Below, in pieces: positions 8,154-17,927 of a DNA stretch of 34,116 nucleotides. Position 1 is the stretch's first letter, and each line of letters starts with the position of its first letter. The notes beneath the pieces were generated by a model that was not told where the DNA came from, did not search any database, and worked only from the letters and a program-made list of their open reading frames with translations. The DNA lies in the NCBI RefSeq assembly GCF_000963695.1, contig NZ_LAJX01000116.1, forward strand, positions 1-34,116, read 5' to 3'. This DNA comes from Methylocucumis oryzae (GTDB lineage Bacteria; Pseudomonadota; Gammaproteobacteria; Methylococcales; Methylomonadaceae). Position numbers and translations under genes: made by a program.

Positions 8154-9591
8154 GTTTTGATTGGGTTTTCGTGCGCTTACATTTCAGTATGAGCAGTCGG
8201 TTTAGTCGCTTTTTTACGGTAGCTTTTTTACGACTTGACTTACTAGACGAGCTTTTACGCGACGGTTGGGTCATTTTACGTTGTAAGTGTTCATCAGCTT
8301 GCTGAAAAGATTGCCACCAAGCGGCTAGTTCGGGTTCAGCTCCGCCTGTTTCAGCACGTAATAATAAAAAATCGTAGCCGGCACGAAAACGAGGATGGGC
8401 TAATAAGCGGCTTGGTTTTGAACCGATACGGTTGGTAAATTTAGGTTGTAAACTCCAAACTTCACGCATAGCCAAGGTGATGTGTTTTGGCAACGCCGTT
8501 TTCTTAACTTGTCGGTTAATGATTTCATTGGCCGCATCTTGATAAGCGACATATTCAGGTTGGCCTTGCTGCATATAGTCATCAGCCAACATTCTAACCG
8601 GCTCCCAAAGCAAGGCTGCAAATAAAAAATAGGCCGTAACGGTTTTGCCTTCGGCAATTCTATTGTCTGAGTTTTCTAACGCTTTAATCAGTAATTGTCT
8701 GGGAAAGCCATTTTCTTCATCGGCTAAGCTTTTTTCAGTATCGGGAAACAGCACTTGAAATAAGCCATAATGTCTTAACATTTCAAATGCTTGTACTGCG
8801 TAACCATATAAAAACAGCTTTAAGACTTCATCGTATAAGCGAGCTGCTGGAATGCTGGCTAATAATGGTGCGGCACCGTATATGGCTTGTGCGCAGGTCG
8901 GTTCAATATTAAACGCTAATTTTACCGCAAAACGTACGGCTCTGAGCATACGAACCGGGTCTTCGCGGAAGCGCGTATTCGGTTCACCAATAAGCCTTAA
9001 GGTAGCCGATTGATGGTCGGTCATGCCGTTAACATAATCGACGACAGAAAAGTCTTTAATACTGTAATACAACGCGTTAACAGTAAAATCTCGCCGCCAT
9101 ACGTCTTCTTCTATCGTGCCGTAAACATTATCGCGTAATAAACGACCCTCTTTGGTTAACATTTGCTTGTCAGTTTGTTGCTCGGCTGCGCCTCGAAAAG
9201 TGGCGACCTCAATGACTTCTTTACCAAAATGCACATGCGCTAAGCGAAACCGCCGACCGATAATTCGACAATTTCGGAACACCTTACGCACTTGTTCTGG
9301 CTCAGCATTGGTGACTACATCGAAGTCTTTGGGTTCGCGTCCTAACAATAAATCACGCACACACCCCCCTACTAAATACGCGTCATAACCTTCTTTATGT
9401 AACCGGTATAAAACCTTAAGTGCGTTTTCGCTAATTTGCGAACGCGAAATCGTGTGTTCTGAGCGCGCATAGACTCTAACAGTACTGATAGTTTCAGTGG
9501 TTGTTTCAGCATTTATTAACTGCAAATGTTTGTGCGCAAAATTCATCGCAGTGGTTAAGCCTACAAGAAGTTTTTTAAGTATATCAATCAT
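8056..9591 (-). CDS. pcnB: Poly(A) polymerase I
   Basis: PcnB adds 3-prime A tails to RNA and so promotes decay. The nucleotidyltransferase core has YLVGGCVRDLLLGREPKDFDVVTNA (about residues 74-98), with the GG and DFD catalytic elements, then RRFRLAHVHFG, the RRDFTVNALYY motif, and FREDPVRMLRAVRFAVKL. The basic C-terminal tail typical of PcnB begins near 8280. The open frame gives 511 residues, but its last 50 or so run into the palindrome at 8052-8153 and look non-native. One extra A in the run at 8210-8215 (minus strand) would end the protein at 8177 with ATKPTAHTEM. The start at 9591 is the first ATG; a start 45 nt downstream is also possible. First gene of the pcnB-folK-panB-panC operon. 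Confidence 0.92.
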   Translation of the reverse strand: MIDILKKLLVGLTTAMNFAHKHLQLINAETTTETISTVRVYARSEHTISRSQISENALKVLYRLHKEGYDAYLVGGCVRDLLLGREPKDFDVVTNAEPEQVRKVFRNCRIIGRRFRLAHVHFGKEVIEVATFRGAAEQQTDKQMLTKEGRLLRDNVYGTIEEDVWRRDFTVNALYYSIKDFSVVDYVNGMTDHQSATLRLIGEPNTRFREDPVRMLRAVRFAVKLAFNIEPTCAQAIYGAAPLLASIPAARLYDEVLKLFLYGYAVQAFEMLRHYGLFQVLFPDTEKSLADEENGFPRQLLIKALENSDNRIAEGKTVTAYFLFAALLWEPVRMLADDYMQQGQPEYVAYQDAANEIINRQVKKTALPKHITLAMREVWSLQPKFTNRIGSKPSRLLAHPRFRAGYDFLLLRAETGGAEPELAAWWQSFQQADEHLQRKMTQPSRKSSSSKSSRKKATVKKRLNRLLILKCKRTKTQSKRNYSAPSPFFGVMFVSYCFIVIEAKNIRGGHE

Positions 9592-9778
9592 AAAGTTTGT
9601 TTAAAGCTAGCCGTGGAGGCAAGTTTCTTTTCTTTTACATTCCCCTTTTGAATATAGTAGAATCGTAATACTGATTTTTAGCAAGTGGCATTCACATAAC
9701 CATAGCATTTAACCATAAAAGATCAGCCAACTATTATTTTTTATGCACGTTTTTCGTGTGTCTATAGCGAGATTGTTT

Positions 9779-10000
9779 ATGTTCAAAAAGATTCTTAGCG
9801 GCTTTATTGACCACCCTTTTTTAACCAGTATTTTTGTAGCTGATTTTTTCATCTTACTCTTTCATCGTCCACCGTTCTTATTTTCCTTAGCTATGTTAGG
9901 CGGTTTAATGGCGATGTGTCTTTATTTTGGTCAAAAATGGGCTTTATTTAAAGTCAGCGACTCACAAAACGAGCAATCGACTACGCATACCAGTGCATGA
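9779..10000 (+). CDS. Small two-helix membrane protein, unknown
   Basis: About 73 residues from the ATG at 9779, preceded by a GCGAGA-like ribosome site; an ATG at 9743 would add 12 residues but lacks one. There are two hydrophobic segments (about residues 13-33 and 36-56) and a polar tail. It overlaps the start of the RDD gene by a few bases, which suggests co-translation. I do not recognise the family. Confidence 0.6.
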   Translation: MFKKILSGFIDHPFLTSIFVADFFILLFHRPPFLFSLAMLGGLMAMCLYFGQKWALFKVSDSQNEQSTTHTSA

Positions 10001-10412
10001 TTTTGTGGCAAGACCTGGCTTTATCCGCTGCTTGGCGGCTGTTATCTACGATCTTTTTCTAGTCGTTGCGCTTTGGTTTGTTGCCACCGCATTGATTCTG
10101 CCTTTTAATGCCGGCCAAGCCTTTAACAGCCGACAACTCTTTTATCCCGTATACTTATTAATCGTTAGCTTTCTTTTCCATGGATGGTTTTGGACGCATG
10201 GTGGTCAAACCTTAGGCCAGAAAGCTTGGAAAATCAAAGTGTTGACTTTTGATTATAAACCGATTAACTGGTTACAAGCATTGCTTAGATTTAGTGCCGC
10301 TATTGTGTCATGGAGTGTATTCGGATTAGGCTTTTTATGGATGCTTGTCGATAAAGACAAACAAACCTGGCACGATTATTTGTCAAAAACCAAACTGTTT
10401 GTTACAGAGTAA
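9993..10412 (+). CDS. RDD family membrane protein
   Basis: About 139 residues. I prefer the GTG at 9993, overlapping the end of the small membrane gene, because RDD proteins start just before the FIRCLAAVIYD helix; a TTG at 9927 would add an unlikely tail. The Arg and Asp-containing first helix (RPGFIRCLAAVIYDLFLVVALW), a second pair of helices, and the HGGQTLGQKAWKIKV motif define the RDD family. A final WHDYLSKTKL segment is also typical. The function of the family is broadly unknown; some members transport or assist export. Confidence 0.85.
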   Translation: MHDFVARPGFIRCLAAVIYDLFLVVALWFVATALILPFNAGQAFNSRQLFYPVYLLIVSFLFHGWFWTHGGQTLGQKAWKIKVLTFDYKPINWLQALLRFSAAIVSWSVFGLGFLWMLVDKDKQTWHDYLSKTKLFVTE

Positions 10413-10471
10413 GTTCGCCGCAGAAAATAAGGCTAGGCCTTGGAAAAATAACAATAAACGAGGTAACAACT

Positions 10472-11833
10472 ATGAGCTGGTTAAATAAAATTTTCTCACA
10501 AGAACAAGAAACTTCAGCACCGGTAAAGAAAAATACTACGTCGGCACCTACAAGCACATCGACGGCGGATTCGGTTTCAGAGCCTTTAGCAACGTCTTCA
10601 ACAAAACAGCCGGTATCGGTGTTAAAGAAACTAGCACCGATTCGTGATTTTGATGATGATACCATTCAACAACTGAGTCATACCACCTTAACGTTTGCAC
10701 CTGAGTCGGTTATTTTTCGTTTAGGCCAAAAAAATCAATATGTATTTTACCTTTTAAAAGGTAGCGTAGAGTTACAGCCTGATTGCGATAATAGCTATAC
10801 AATTTCTGACGACTCCTCATTAGCGAATTTACCGTTAAACAGCGGCAAGATTTGTGGTGCAACCGCTGTTGCCAAAACTGAAGTTGAATTGTTATCCATA
10901 GATGCGGGGTTAATCCAAATCTGGGCAGAAAAAAAGTCGAGAAAAAGACCAAGATGATGAATTGCATAGCTTGAAATTACCCGAACAAGTGACGAGTAGT
11001 GCATTTTTTGAAAAAATTTGCTCAAGCATTCCGTGAAAACACCCTGAATTTACCTTCATTACCGAATGTCGCCCTTAAGCTTAAAGAGGCGATTAGCAAG
11101 GACGTGGGTATTGATGAAGCGGTAAAAATTATTCAAATTGATGCGGCGATAGTTGCTAAACTGATTCAAGTAGCGAATAGCTCGTTATACGCACCGGTTT
11201 CACCGTTGACCAACTGCCATGACGCAGTGACTCGCATGGGTTTATATGCCACGCGTAACTTAGTCATGGGCATTAGTTTAAAGCAATTATTCAACTGCAA
11301 AGATGCAAGTTTGATAAAAAAAAATGCAAGGCCTTTGGAAGCAAAGCCTTTATGTATCGTGCATTAGTTTTGTGTTAGCTGAAGAAAGTGGCGTTGTAAA
11401 ACCAGAAGATGCTTTGCTTGCAGGATTAATTGCCGATATTGGTGCGATTCCAGTGCTACACTTTGCTGGTCAACACGCCGCAGATTTAAAAGATATGGAA
11501 GACTTAGAGTTTTTATTGCCTTTTTTAAGTCCCGCCAGTGGTACATTAGTGTTACGCACGTTAGGTTTTTCGGAAGACTTAGCGCTGATTCCTAAACAAA
11601 CTAGCGATTGGTTTTTTGAAAGCAGTAACGATAAATTAACGTTAGCAGATGTGGTTATTCTTGCTAAATTGCATAGTTACATAGGCACACCGAAAGCGAA
11701 AACCTTGCCTTACATCAACACCATTCCTGCCTATACAAAACTGAAAAACGGCAAATTAAACCCTGATTTTTCGTTAGATTTATTGCATAAAGCCCATCAA
11801 CGCATTCATTCGGCTATGAGTATTTTTTCCTGA
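10472..11833 (+). CDS. cNMP-binding-like plus HDOD signalling protein, three frameshifts
   Basis: A single gene of about 452 residues after correcting three +1 changes, at A-runs 10942-10946, 11011-11016 and 11316-11324. A Ser/Thr-rich N-terminal linker precedes a cyclic-nucleotide-binding-like beta-barrel (about residues 75-160: FAPESVIFRLGQKNQYVFYLLKGSVEL). A C-terminal HDOD domain begins at about residue 190 with LPSLPNVALKLKEAI and continues with QIDAAIVAKLIQVANSSLYAP, AVTRMGLYATRNLVMG and ALLAGLIADIGAIPVL. HDOD proteins act in signalling, often cyclic-di-GMP related, and have no phosphodiesterase activity of their own. The start has a GAGG-type ribosome site. prlC starts 2 bp downstream. 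Ligand unknown. Confidence 0.88.
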
Positions 11834-11835
11834 TT

Positions 11836-13876
11836 ATGAACAATCCGCTATTAACCCAAACAGACCTACCGTTATTCAGCCAAATTCAACCTGAACATGT
11901 TGTTCCTGCAATTAAGGAATTGTTAACTAACGCGAGAGCGGTTGTTCAACAGCAATTAGACAATGACTCAGACTATCATTGGGATAACCTTGTCGCGCCT
12001 ATAGAAGCGGCGGAAGATGCACTTAATAAAGCCTGGTCGCCAGTTAGTCATTTAAATTCTGTGATGAACAGTGACGCCTTAAGAGAGGCTTACAACGCCT
12101 GTTTACCGTTGCTAAGTGAATATGCGACAGAAATGGGACAAAATCAGGCGTTATTTAACGCGTATCAAATGATTGCTGAGCGTTCGGATTATGCGCAATT
12201 AGATACCGCACAACAAAAAATCATCCAAAATGCGTTGCGCGACTTCAGGCTATCCGGGGTTGATTTGCCTGAAGACAAAAAACAACGTTACAAAGAGATT
12301 AGTTTGGAATTATCCAATCTAGCCAGTAAATACGAAGAGAATGTGTTAGATGCGACGAACGCATGGACTAAACACATTAATAATGAGCAAGCACTCACCG
12401 GATTGCCAGCAACAGCACTTGCCCAAGCTAAACAAGCCGCCGAACAACAAGGTTTAGACGGCTGGTTGTTAACCTTACAGTTTCCGTCTTATTTAGCGGT
12501 AATGACCTATGCTGATGATAGACAACTGCGTTATGAGCTGTACCAAGCCTTTGCGACGCGCGCATCTGATCAAGGTCCTCATGCCGGGCAATGGGATAAT
12601 AGCGAGCTTATGGAAAAGACCTTGCAATTACGTCATGAAAAAGCGCGCTTACTAGGCTATGACAACTATGCTGAATTATCCTTAGCGGCGAAAATGGCAG
12701 AAAAGCCACAAGACGTGCTGGAGTTTCTTGAAGATTTAGCCGATAAATCATGGCGGCAAGCACGGCGTGATTTAGCCGAATTACAAGATTTTGCGTCAAC
12801 CTATTATGGTGTTAAAGACTTACAAGCTTGGGATGTTAGTTATTATTCGGAAAAAATGCGCCAACATGAATATCAGTTGTCGCAAGAAGAGGTAAAAGCG
12901 TATTTTCCTATCACACGCGTATTGCCGGGTTTATTTGAGGTGGTACAACGTTTATACGGCTTAACGATTACTGAAATTAGTGATTTTGATAGTTGGCATC
13001 CTGATGTGCGTTTATTCCAAATCCATGACCGCGCTCAGCAACTACGCGGCATGTTTTATATCGATTTATACGCCAGAGCCAAAAAAACGCGGCGGTGCTT
13101 GGATGGATGATTGCGTAGGGCGCCGAAAAATCGGTGAGCGCGTACAAACGCCTGTGGCGTATTTAACTTGTAACTTTACTCCGCCTACCGGCAACGAGCC
13201 AGCGTTATTAACTCATGATGAAGTCACGACGTTATTCCATGAGTTCGGTCATGGTTTACATCACATGCTGACTCAAATCGACTATTTAGGCGTATCAGGC
13301 ATTAATGGCGTGGAATGGGATGCGGTAGAACTGCCTAGTCAATTTATGGAGAACTGGTGCTGGGAACAAGAGGCGTTAGCACTAATGTCAGGCCATTACC
13401 AAACGGGCGAACCGCTACCTGAAGCGCTGCTACAAAAAATGCTTGCGGCGAAAAATTTTCAAGCCAGCATGTTTATGGTTAGACAACTGGAATTTAGCTT
13501 ATTCGATTTTAAGATTCATTTGGACTATGACCCGAATAAAGGCGGCAGAATTTATCAAATTTTGGAGCAAGTTAGAAAACAAGTCGCCGTGGTACAGCCA
13601 CCCAAATTCAATCGTTTCGCCCATAGCTTTTCACATATTTTTGCCGGTGGTTATGCGGCGGGCTATTACAGCTATAAATGGGCAGAAGTCTTATCGAGTG
13701 ATGCGTTTTCATTGTTTGAAGAAAAAGGCATTTTTGACCCGGAAACCGGCCATGCTTTTTTAACCAACATCTTAGAAAAAGGCGGTAGCGAACAAGCAAT
13801 GGAGTTATTTATTAACTTCCGTGGCCGCAAACCTACCATAGACGCGTTACTGCGCCATAATGGCATTACAGCATGA
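11836..13876 (+). CDS. prlC: Oligopeptidase A (M3 family), one frameshift
   Basis: Zinc metallopeptidase that degrades signal peptides and short peptides in the cytoplasm. An extra A in the seven-base run at 13081-13087 breaks the frame; removing it gives [14 protein letters not shown] and a 679-residue protein, matching the family length. The M3 zinc motif [11 protein letters not shown] lies at about residues 468-478, followed by the [14 protein letters not shown] region with the third ligand, and [31 protein letters not shown] near the C-terminus. It overlaps the ubiD start by 4 bp. Confidence 0.94.
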
Positions 13877-15333
13877 TTTATAAGGACTTACGCGATTTTA
13901 TAGCTCAGTTAGAACAACAAGACGAATTAAAACGGGTTAGCCAAACGGTTAACCCTTATTTAGAAGTCACGGAAATCTGCGATAGGGTATTAAAGCAACA
14001 AGGCCCAGCGCTGTTATTTGAATACCCTACAGGCTCTAATATTCCGTTACTGGCTAATTTGTTTGGCACGCCGCGCCGCGTCGCAATGGGCATGGGTGCT
14101 GAATCGGTTAGCGAATTACGCGGTATTGGTGAATTACTGGCTTATCTAAAAGAACCGGATCCCCCTAAAGGCGTTAAAGACGCGTTTGAAAAACTACCCG
14201 TTTTAAAACAAGTCCTCAATATGGCGCCTAAGCTGGTCAAATATCCCGCTTGCCAAGAAATTATCCGGCAAGGGAGTGAAATTGATTTAGCCGATTTTCC
14301 TATTCAAACCTGTTGGCCTGATGATGCCGGCCCATTAATCACGTGGCCGCTAGTCATTACCAAAGGTCCGCATAAAGAACGGCAAAATTTAGGTATTTAC
14401 CGGCAACAAGTCATTGCGAAAAATAAAGTCATTATGCGTTGGCTAGCACATAGAGGTGGCGCATTAGATTTTAAAGAATGGCAACAAGCCCATCCTGGAA
14501 AACCTTTTCCGGTAGCCGTTGCATTAGGTGCCGACCCGGCGACGATACTCGCAGCCGTTACACCCGTGCCCGACAGCTTGTCAGAATATGGTTTTGCCGG
14601 ATTATTACGTGGTGCAAAAACCGAAGTCGCGCAATGTGTCAGCAACGATTTACAGGTTCCGGCCAGTGCCGAAATCGTCTTAGAAGGCTTTATTTATCCT
14701 GGTGAAACCGCGCCAGAAGGCCCATTTGGTGACCATACTGGCTATTACAACGAAGTCGATGAATTCCCCGTGTTTACGATAGAGCGCATTACCCAGCGCC
14801 AAGCGCCGATTTATCACAGCACATTTACCGGACGACCACCGGACGAGCCTGCCATCTTAGGTGTCGCACTGAATGAAGTGTTTGTGCCTATTTTACAAAA
14901 ACAATTTCCTGAAATTATCGACTTTTATCTACCGCCAGAAGGCTGTTCATATCGTATGGCCGTTATTAGCATGAAAAAGCAATACGCCGGTCATGCTAAA
15001 CGCGTGATGTTAGGCACCTGGTCTTATCTGCGCCAATTCATGTACACCAAATTTGTTATAGTCGTCGATGATGATGTCGATGTGCGTAACTGGCAAGACG
15101 TCGTCTGGGCGATTACCACACGCATGGACCCCGCTCGCGATTTAACTATTTTAGAAAATACGCCTATTGACTATTTAGATTTTGCCTCACCGGTTTCTGG
15201 TTTAGGCTCAAAAGTCGGTTTCGACGCGACTAATAAATGGCCGGGCGAAACGAATCGAGAATGGGGTAGGCCGATTGTTATGGATAAAGATGTGATAAGC
15301 AAAGTCGATGCGATGTGGGATAGTTTGTTTTAA
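13873..15333 (+). CDS. ubiD: 4-hydroxy-3-polyprenylbenzoate decarboxylase
   Basis: UbiD decarboxylates the polyprenylated hydroxybenzoate intermediate of ubiquinone synthesis with the prenylated flavin made by UbiX. The 486 residues fit the family. Signatures include [74 protein letters not shown] (Glu and Asp of the active site) and the C-terminal [13 protein letters not shown]. The ATG overlaps the prlC stop. Intact. Confidence 0.97.
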   Translation: MIYKDLRDFIAQLEQQDELKRVSQTVNPYLEVTEICDRVLKQQGPALLFEYPTGSNIPLLANLFGTPRRVAMGMGAESVSELRGIGELLAYLKEPDPPKGVKDAFEKLPVLKQVLNMAPKLVKYPACQEIIRQGSEIDLADFPIQTCWPDDAGPLITWPLVITKGPHKERQNLGIYRQQVIAKNKVIMRWLAHRGGALDFKEWQQAHPGKPFPVAVALGADPATILAAVTPVPDSLSEYGFAGLLRGAKTEVAQCVSNDLQVPASAEIVLEGFIYPGETAPEGPFGDHTGYYNEVDEFPVFTIERITQRQAPIYHSTFTGRPPDEPAILGVALNEVFVPILQKQFPEIIDFYLPPEGCSYRMAVISMKKQYAGHAKRVMLGTWSYLRQFMYTKFVIVVDDDVDVRNWQDVVWAITTRMDPARDLTILENTPIDYLDFASPVSGLGSKVGFDATNKWPGETNREWGRPIVMDKDVISKVDAMWDSLF

Positions 15334-15355
15334 GGTACGAGTGGGATAACAATGC

Positions 15356-15546
15356 GGTTACCAACTTAAAGCGGGACAGGTTTAATTGATAGTCAGTAGA
15401 GCTAAACCGTCATTCCGGCATGGATTGCCGGAATCCAGGCGCCATGGATGGCAAAACGCCAAGCCCATCCGTTTGTTCTTGATCTCGGCAATCTATGCCG
15501 GGTTGACTTAACCCTTACTAGTCTGTCCCGTTTTAAGTTGGTAGCC
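15356..15546. mobile_element. 191-bp MITE with 24-bp inverted ends and perfect 8-bp target duplication
   Basis: The left end GGTTACCAACTTAAAGCGGG then ACAG and the inverted right end GGCTACCAACTTAAAACGGG then ACAG match at 22 of 24 bases. AACAATGC flanks the element on both sides (15348-15355 and 15547-15554), which is direct evidence of transposition. The inside carries a CATTCCGGCATGG...GCCGGAATCC hairpin and no coding capacity. An 8-bp duplication suits several IS families (for example IS1595), but the mobilising transposase is not in the window. Confidence 0.9.
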
Positions 15547-15635
15547 AACAATGCCAACGCGCGCGGATGGTCAAAATGCGTCGCTACAAGTAAAATCATT
15601 TTATACAACAAATAAACGTCCCATGGATTATTTAA

Positions 15636-15672
15636 GTCGCCCACTATGACCTAGTGGGTAACAAAGGGCGAC
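15636..15672. other. Nested hairpin upstream of a toxin-antitoxin pair
   Basis: GTCGCCC (15636-15642) pairs with GGGCGAC (15666-15672), and inside it CCACTA pairs with TAGTGG (15641-15657). It lies about 50 bp before the antitoxin start. It could be an operator or a leader structure; no T-run follows, so it is not an obvious terminator. Confidence 0.45.
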
Positions 15673-15724
15673 CGAATTCCATGCGGGTCTATTGTCATCG
15701 TATCGCTAAAATGAGGTCATCGTT

Positions 15725-15958
15725 ATGAGCTTGACAGTCGAACAAATTTCCGAAGAAGCCCTAGCGTTACCCAGCGAAGCTAGAGCATTGCTTGCCGACC
15801 GCCTGGTAGAAAGCCTTGATCCGGCAGAAGACGGTTATATTCAACAACTATGGTCAGCCGAGGTGAGGCGGCGGCGTGATGATGCTAGATATGGGCGTGT
15901 ACAAACTATCCCTGGTGATGAAGCGTTGAAGCGTGTGAGGCGGGTCTTTGCTCAATGA
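15725..15958 (+). CDS. Addiction-module antitoxin (Unstab_antitox-like)
   Basis: A 77-residue protein with the helical layout and sequence feel of the putative addiction-module component family (PF09720): ISEEALALPSEARALLADRLVESLD, then an acidic stretch and WSAEVRRRRDDARYGRVQTIPGDEAL. Such proteins partner RelE/ParE-like toxins, and one follows here after 3 bp. The stop overlaps an ATG at 15955, a common arrangement for coupled toxin translation. The GC content is higher than in the neighbouring island genes. Confidence 0.87.
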   Translation: MSLTVEQISEEALALPSEARALLADRLVESLDPAEDGYIQQLWSAEVRRRRDDARYGRVQTIPGDEALKRVRRVFAQ

Positions 15959-15961
15959 GAT

Positions 15962-16249
15962 ATGAGCGACGCCCTTGCAGAGTATGAAGAGGCCGCCCGA
16001 TATTACGCGGTGTGTCAGGAAGGGTTGCCGTTTCGCTTTATTGACGCGGTTGAACGTGCTGTCCAGCAAATTATCGAAGCCCCAGAACGCTGGCGTATTT
16101 TGCAAGAAGATATACGGCGATGCCTGGTTCGCGTATTTCCTTATGCCGTGCTTTATACGATTGAAAAAGACTATGTACTCATTATTGCTGTCATGCACTG
16201 CCATCGTGAGCCGGGCTATTGGCATTGCAGAGTTTCTAATAAGTCTTAG
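15962..16249 (+). CDS. RelE/ParE-like toxin, possibly with altered N-terminus
   Basis: About 95 residues with the ParE-like core ALAEYEEAARYYA, FIDAVERAVQQIIEAPERW, CLVRVFPYAVLYTIE and VLIIAVMHCHREPGYWHCR. These toxins inhibit gyrase or cleave ribosome-bound mRNA, depending on subgroup. Family members usually begin with a short strand (like MRYEF-HP) before DALAEYE. Here MRYE is encoded from the ATG at 15955 in another frame, so the native N-terminus may have been lost to a small deletion, leaving the ATG at 15962. Toxin activity is therefore uncertain. Confidence 0.82.
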   Translation: MSDALAEYEEAARYYAVCQEGLPFRFIDAVERAVQQIIEAPERWRILQEDIRRCLVRVFPYAVLYTIEKDYVLIIAVMHCHREPGYWHCRVSNKS

Positions 16250-16341
16250 CATGTTGATTAAGTTGCCTGGTTGACTCTAAACGCTAGGTGCCAGTGCATC
16301 TTCATTGGCTCCAATTTCAAAGCGACCGATTGGAAAGTGAT

Positions 16342-16569
16342 ATGAACATTTTCGGGTTAACCGCATTTCTCGGTATTATTGGAGGCGCGTTAGTTGCTTT
16401 CAATTTTGTTATTCACTTTGGTTTTTGGTTGGCTGCTCTCGCTGCAATTGCCGGTGCGATTTGTGGCCATTTCATTGGCCCTATTTTTGGTTTATTGTTC
16501 CTCTTGCCGTTTGAGGTAGGAGCTAGGCTTTGGAGTTATTTCAACGTGGCAAGCCGGATTCGCTGGTAA
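16342..16569 (+). CDS. Small membrane protein, unknown
   Basis: About 75 residues from the ATG at 16342, with GGAAAG 8 nt upstream; a start at 16288 would add 18 residues with no ribosome site. Two glycine- and alanine-rich hydrophobic segments (LTAFLGIIGGALVAFNFVI and LAALAAIAGAICGHFIGPIF) suggest a two- or three-pass membrane protein. I do not recognise it, and the neighbours give no clue. Confidence 0.6.
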   Translation: MNIFGLTAFLGIIGGALVAFNFVIHFGFWLAALAAIAGAICGHFIGPIFGLLFLLPFEVGARLWSYFNVASRIRW

Positions 16570-16942
16570 TGAGTAGTAATATCACTCGCGAACGCTGAGG
16601 TTGCTTAGCGAGCACCATATTTTGTCTAACCAAGGCAGCTCAATGCCCAATACCTCACGATATAAAAATAACAACGCCGACAACGCTTGATTTTGCGTCG
16701 CCGACGACACATGACGGTTAACCGCCAAGTCCGTTAAAAAACTGTTCAATCTCTGTCGCGCCCAACTCGCTAGGATGCCGCTTACCGTGAAATAAAATAA
16801 AGCGCTTAATCCATTGCAGATAAACTTCTTCGGTACGAATGCTGTAATGCTTCACACGAAGCCTGTCACGCACCTGATCAAGCAGTTTAGGAGAGGGATT
16901 TATTGGTGTATAACTCATACTAACAAAAAAGGTTGCTAACAA
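16570..16942 (-). pseudogene. Integron-type tyrosine integrase, N-terminal remnant
   Basis: The frame from 16915 begins MSYTPINPSPKLLDQVRDRL, then [20 protein letters not shown] and [15 protein letters not shown], the SAM-like N-terminal domain of IntI/XerC-type integrases. An extra base in the run at 16736-16741 breaks it; in the restored frame it continues [32 protein letters not shown] and then decays after LPWLDK. A faint AKQPQRSR match follows. The whole catalytic domain (Arg-His-Arg-Tyr) is missing, so it cannot be active. It points away from the low-GC gene at 17094, the usual layout of an integron integrase and its first cassette. Confidence 0.87.
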
Positions 16943-17043
16943 CTAGAATGTATAATAATATCGTTAAAAAACAATAATCACTAATCGGAAAACACACCGA
17001 TTGGTGTGTAAACCATGGCACCGAGAAAGGTGTCTACTTAATA

Positions 17044-17050
17044 GTTGGGC
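17044..17050 (+). other. Candidate integron core site GTTGGGC
   Basis: GTTGGGC matches the recombination core GTTRRRY and lies about 100 bp from the integrase remnant and 44 bp before the next gene on the opposite strand, where an attI or cassette boundary would be. A single 7-base match is weak evidence, and I found no convincing attC at the far end of the gene. Confidence 0.25.
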
Positions 17051-17093
17051 ACAACATGAATCTCTAATTTTCCATTTGTAAGGAAAGCGTTTT

Positions 17094-17666
17094 GTGAATG
17101 ATTTTTCAAAACTTGAAGACAAAAAGTATCTTTTGGTTGGAAGGTATGTTGTTGAGTTCGAACATTTAGTTAATAGCATGCGTGCCTTCTCAAGGGCGGT
17201 TATTCTGATCTCTTCCGATGGAAACCCCAATATTGACGTTGCCAACTCAGTAGTAGTTGATTTGGGTGCCTATCAAATGGCTTGTATGGCTGAAAGATTG
17301 TTTTTCAGTTTCTTTAAAAGCGTTAAATTTTCGAGGGAAACTAAAAAAGCAATAACAAATTTATTTAACCAGATAAAAAGCGTTATTGAAAAAAGAAACC
17401 TATATGTTCATGGTTTGTGGTTAATTGATAAGCATTACGCGCAAAGTGCAGATGAAAACAACATTACGTACATGAAAGATAAGAAAAAACGTGATGGCGT
17501 AGAAATAATTTCAGAAGAAATCAACTTAGGTAACTTTAATATAATGATTGATGAGTGCAAATATCTCGCAAATCAGATAACAGTTATTTCGAAGATTATT
17601 TGCGAGAGAATACCAATTCATAAGAAGGCTGAATCAATTGAAGAACAGTATGTAGGTCAGCTTTAG
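17094..17666 (+). CDS. HEPN-like hypothetical protein, possible integron cassette
   Basis: A 190-residue, mainly helical protein starting at GTG with AAGGAAAG 9 nt upstream. It carries EKRNLYVHGLW around residues 99-109, an Arg-x4-His pattern (R101, H106) like that of HEPN domains, which are often RNases in toxins and defence systems. The rest has no domain I recognise. Base composition is clearly AT-richer than the housekeeping block, and it follows an integron-type integrase remnant in cassette orientation. The HEPN assignment rests on one short motif and helical character, so it is tentative. Confidence 0.7.
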   Translation: MNDFSKLEDKKYLLVGRYVVEFEHLVNSMRAFSRAVILISSDGNPNIDVANSVVVDLGAYQMACMAERLFFSFFKSVKFSRETKKAITNLFNQIKSVIEKRNLYVHGLWLIDKHYAQSADENNITYMKDKKKRDGVEIISEEINLGNFNIMIDECKYLANQITVISKIICERIPIHKKAESIEEQYVGQL

Positions 17667-17704
17667 CAAAGCATTATTGTGGTCACCCTCCCCAAGTTAG
17701 CCAG

Positions 17705-17909
17705 GTAGGGTACGCTGTGCGTACCTTTTTTCTGGTAATGTGGAGATGTTATGTGTGTCACTGTGACCTTTTGATTTGTGGGATATTTCGGGTGTGTTGT
17801 ATACCCTATGCGGCGGTTTGGTACTGTTTTTTTGTATTTGTTGATGGATAACCGCATATTTGTCCATCTTTGGGTTGCTCGGCAAAATGGTACGCACAGC
17901 GTACCCTCA
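17705..17909. repeat. REP family 2 pair upstream of RAYT2
   Basis: A plus REP at 17705-17725 (GTAG, stem GGTACGC, loop TGT, stem GCGTACC) and an inverted copy at 17889-17907 whose foot is damaged (CTC in place of CTAC). The pair ends 20 bp before the RAYT2 start and probably carries its promoter region. Confidence 0.85.
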
Positions 17910-17927
17910 ATTGGGTGATTCTTGCTT

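Noticed and set aside
17666-17704. GTTAGCC as an attC end of the HEPN-like cassette
   Set aside because: It fails GTTRRRY at the sixth base and has no paired complementary core, so I do not call an attC.
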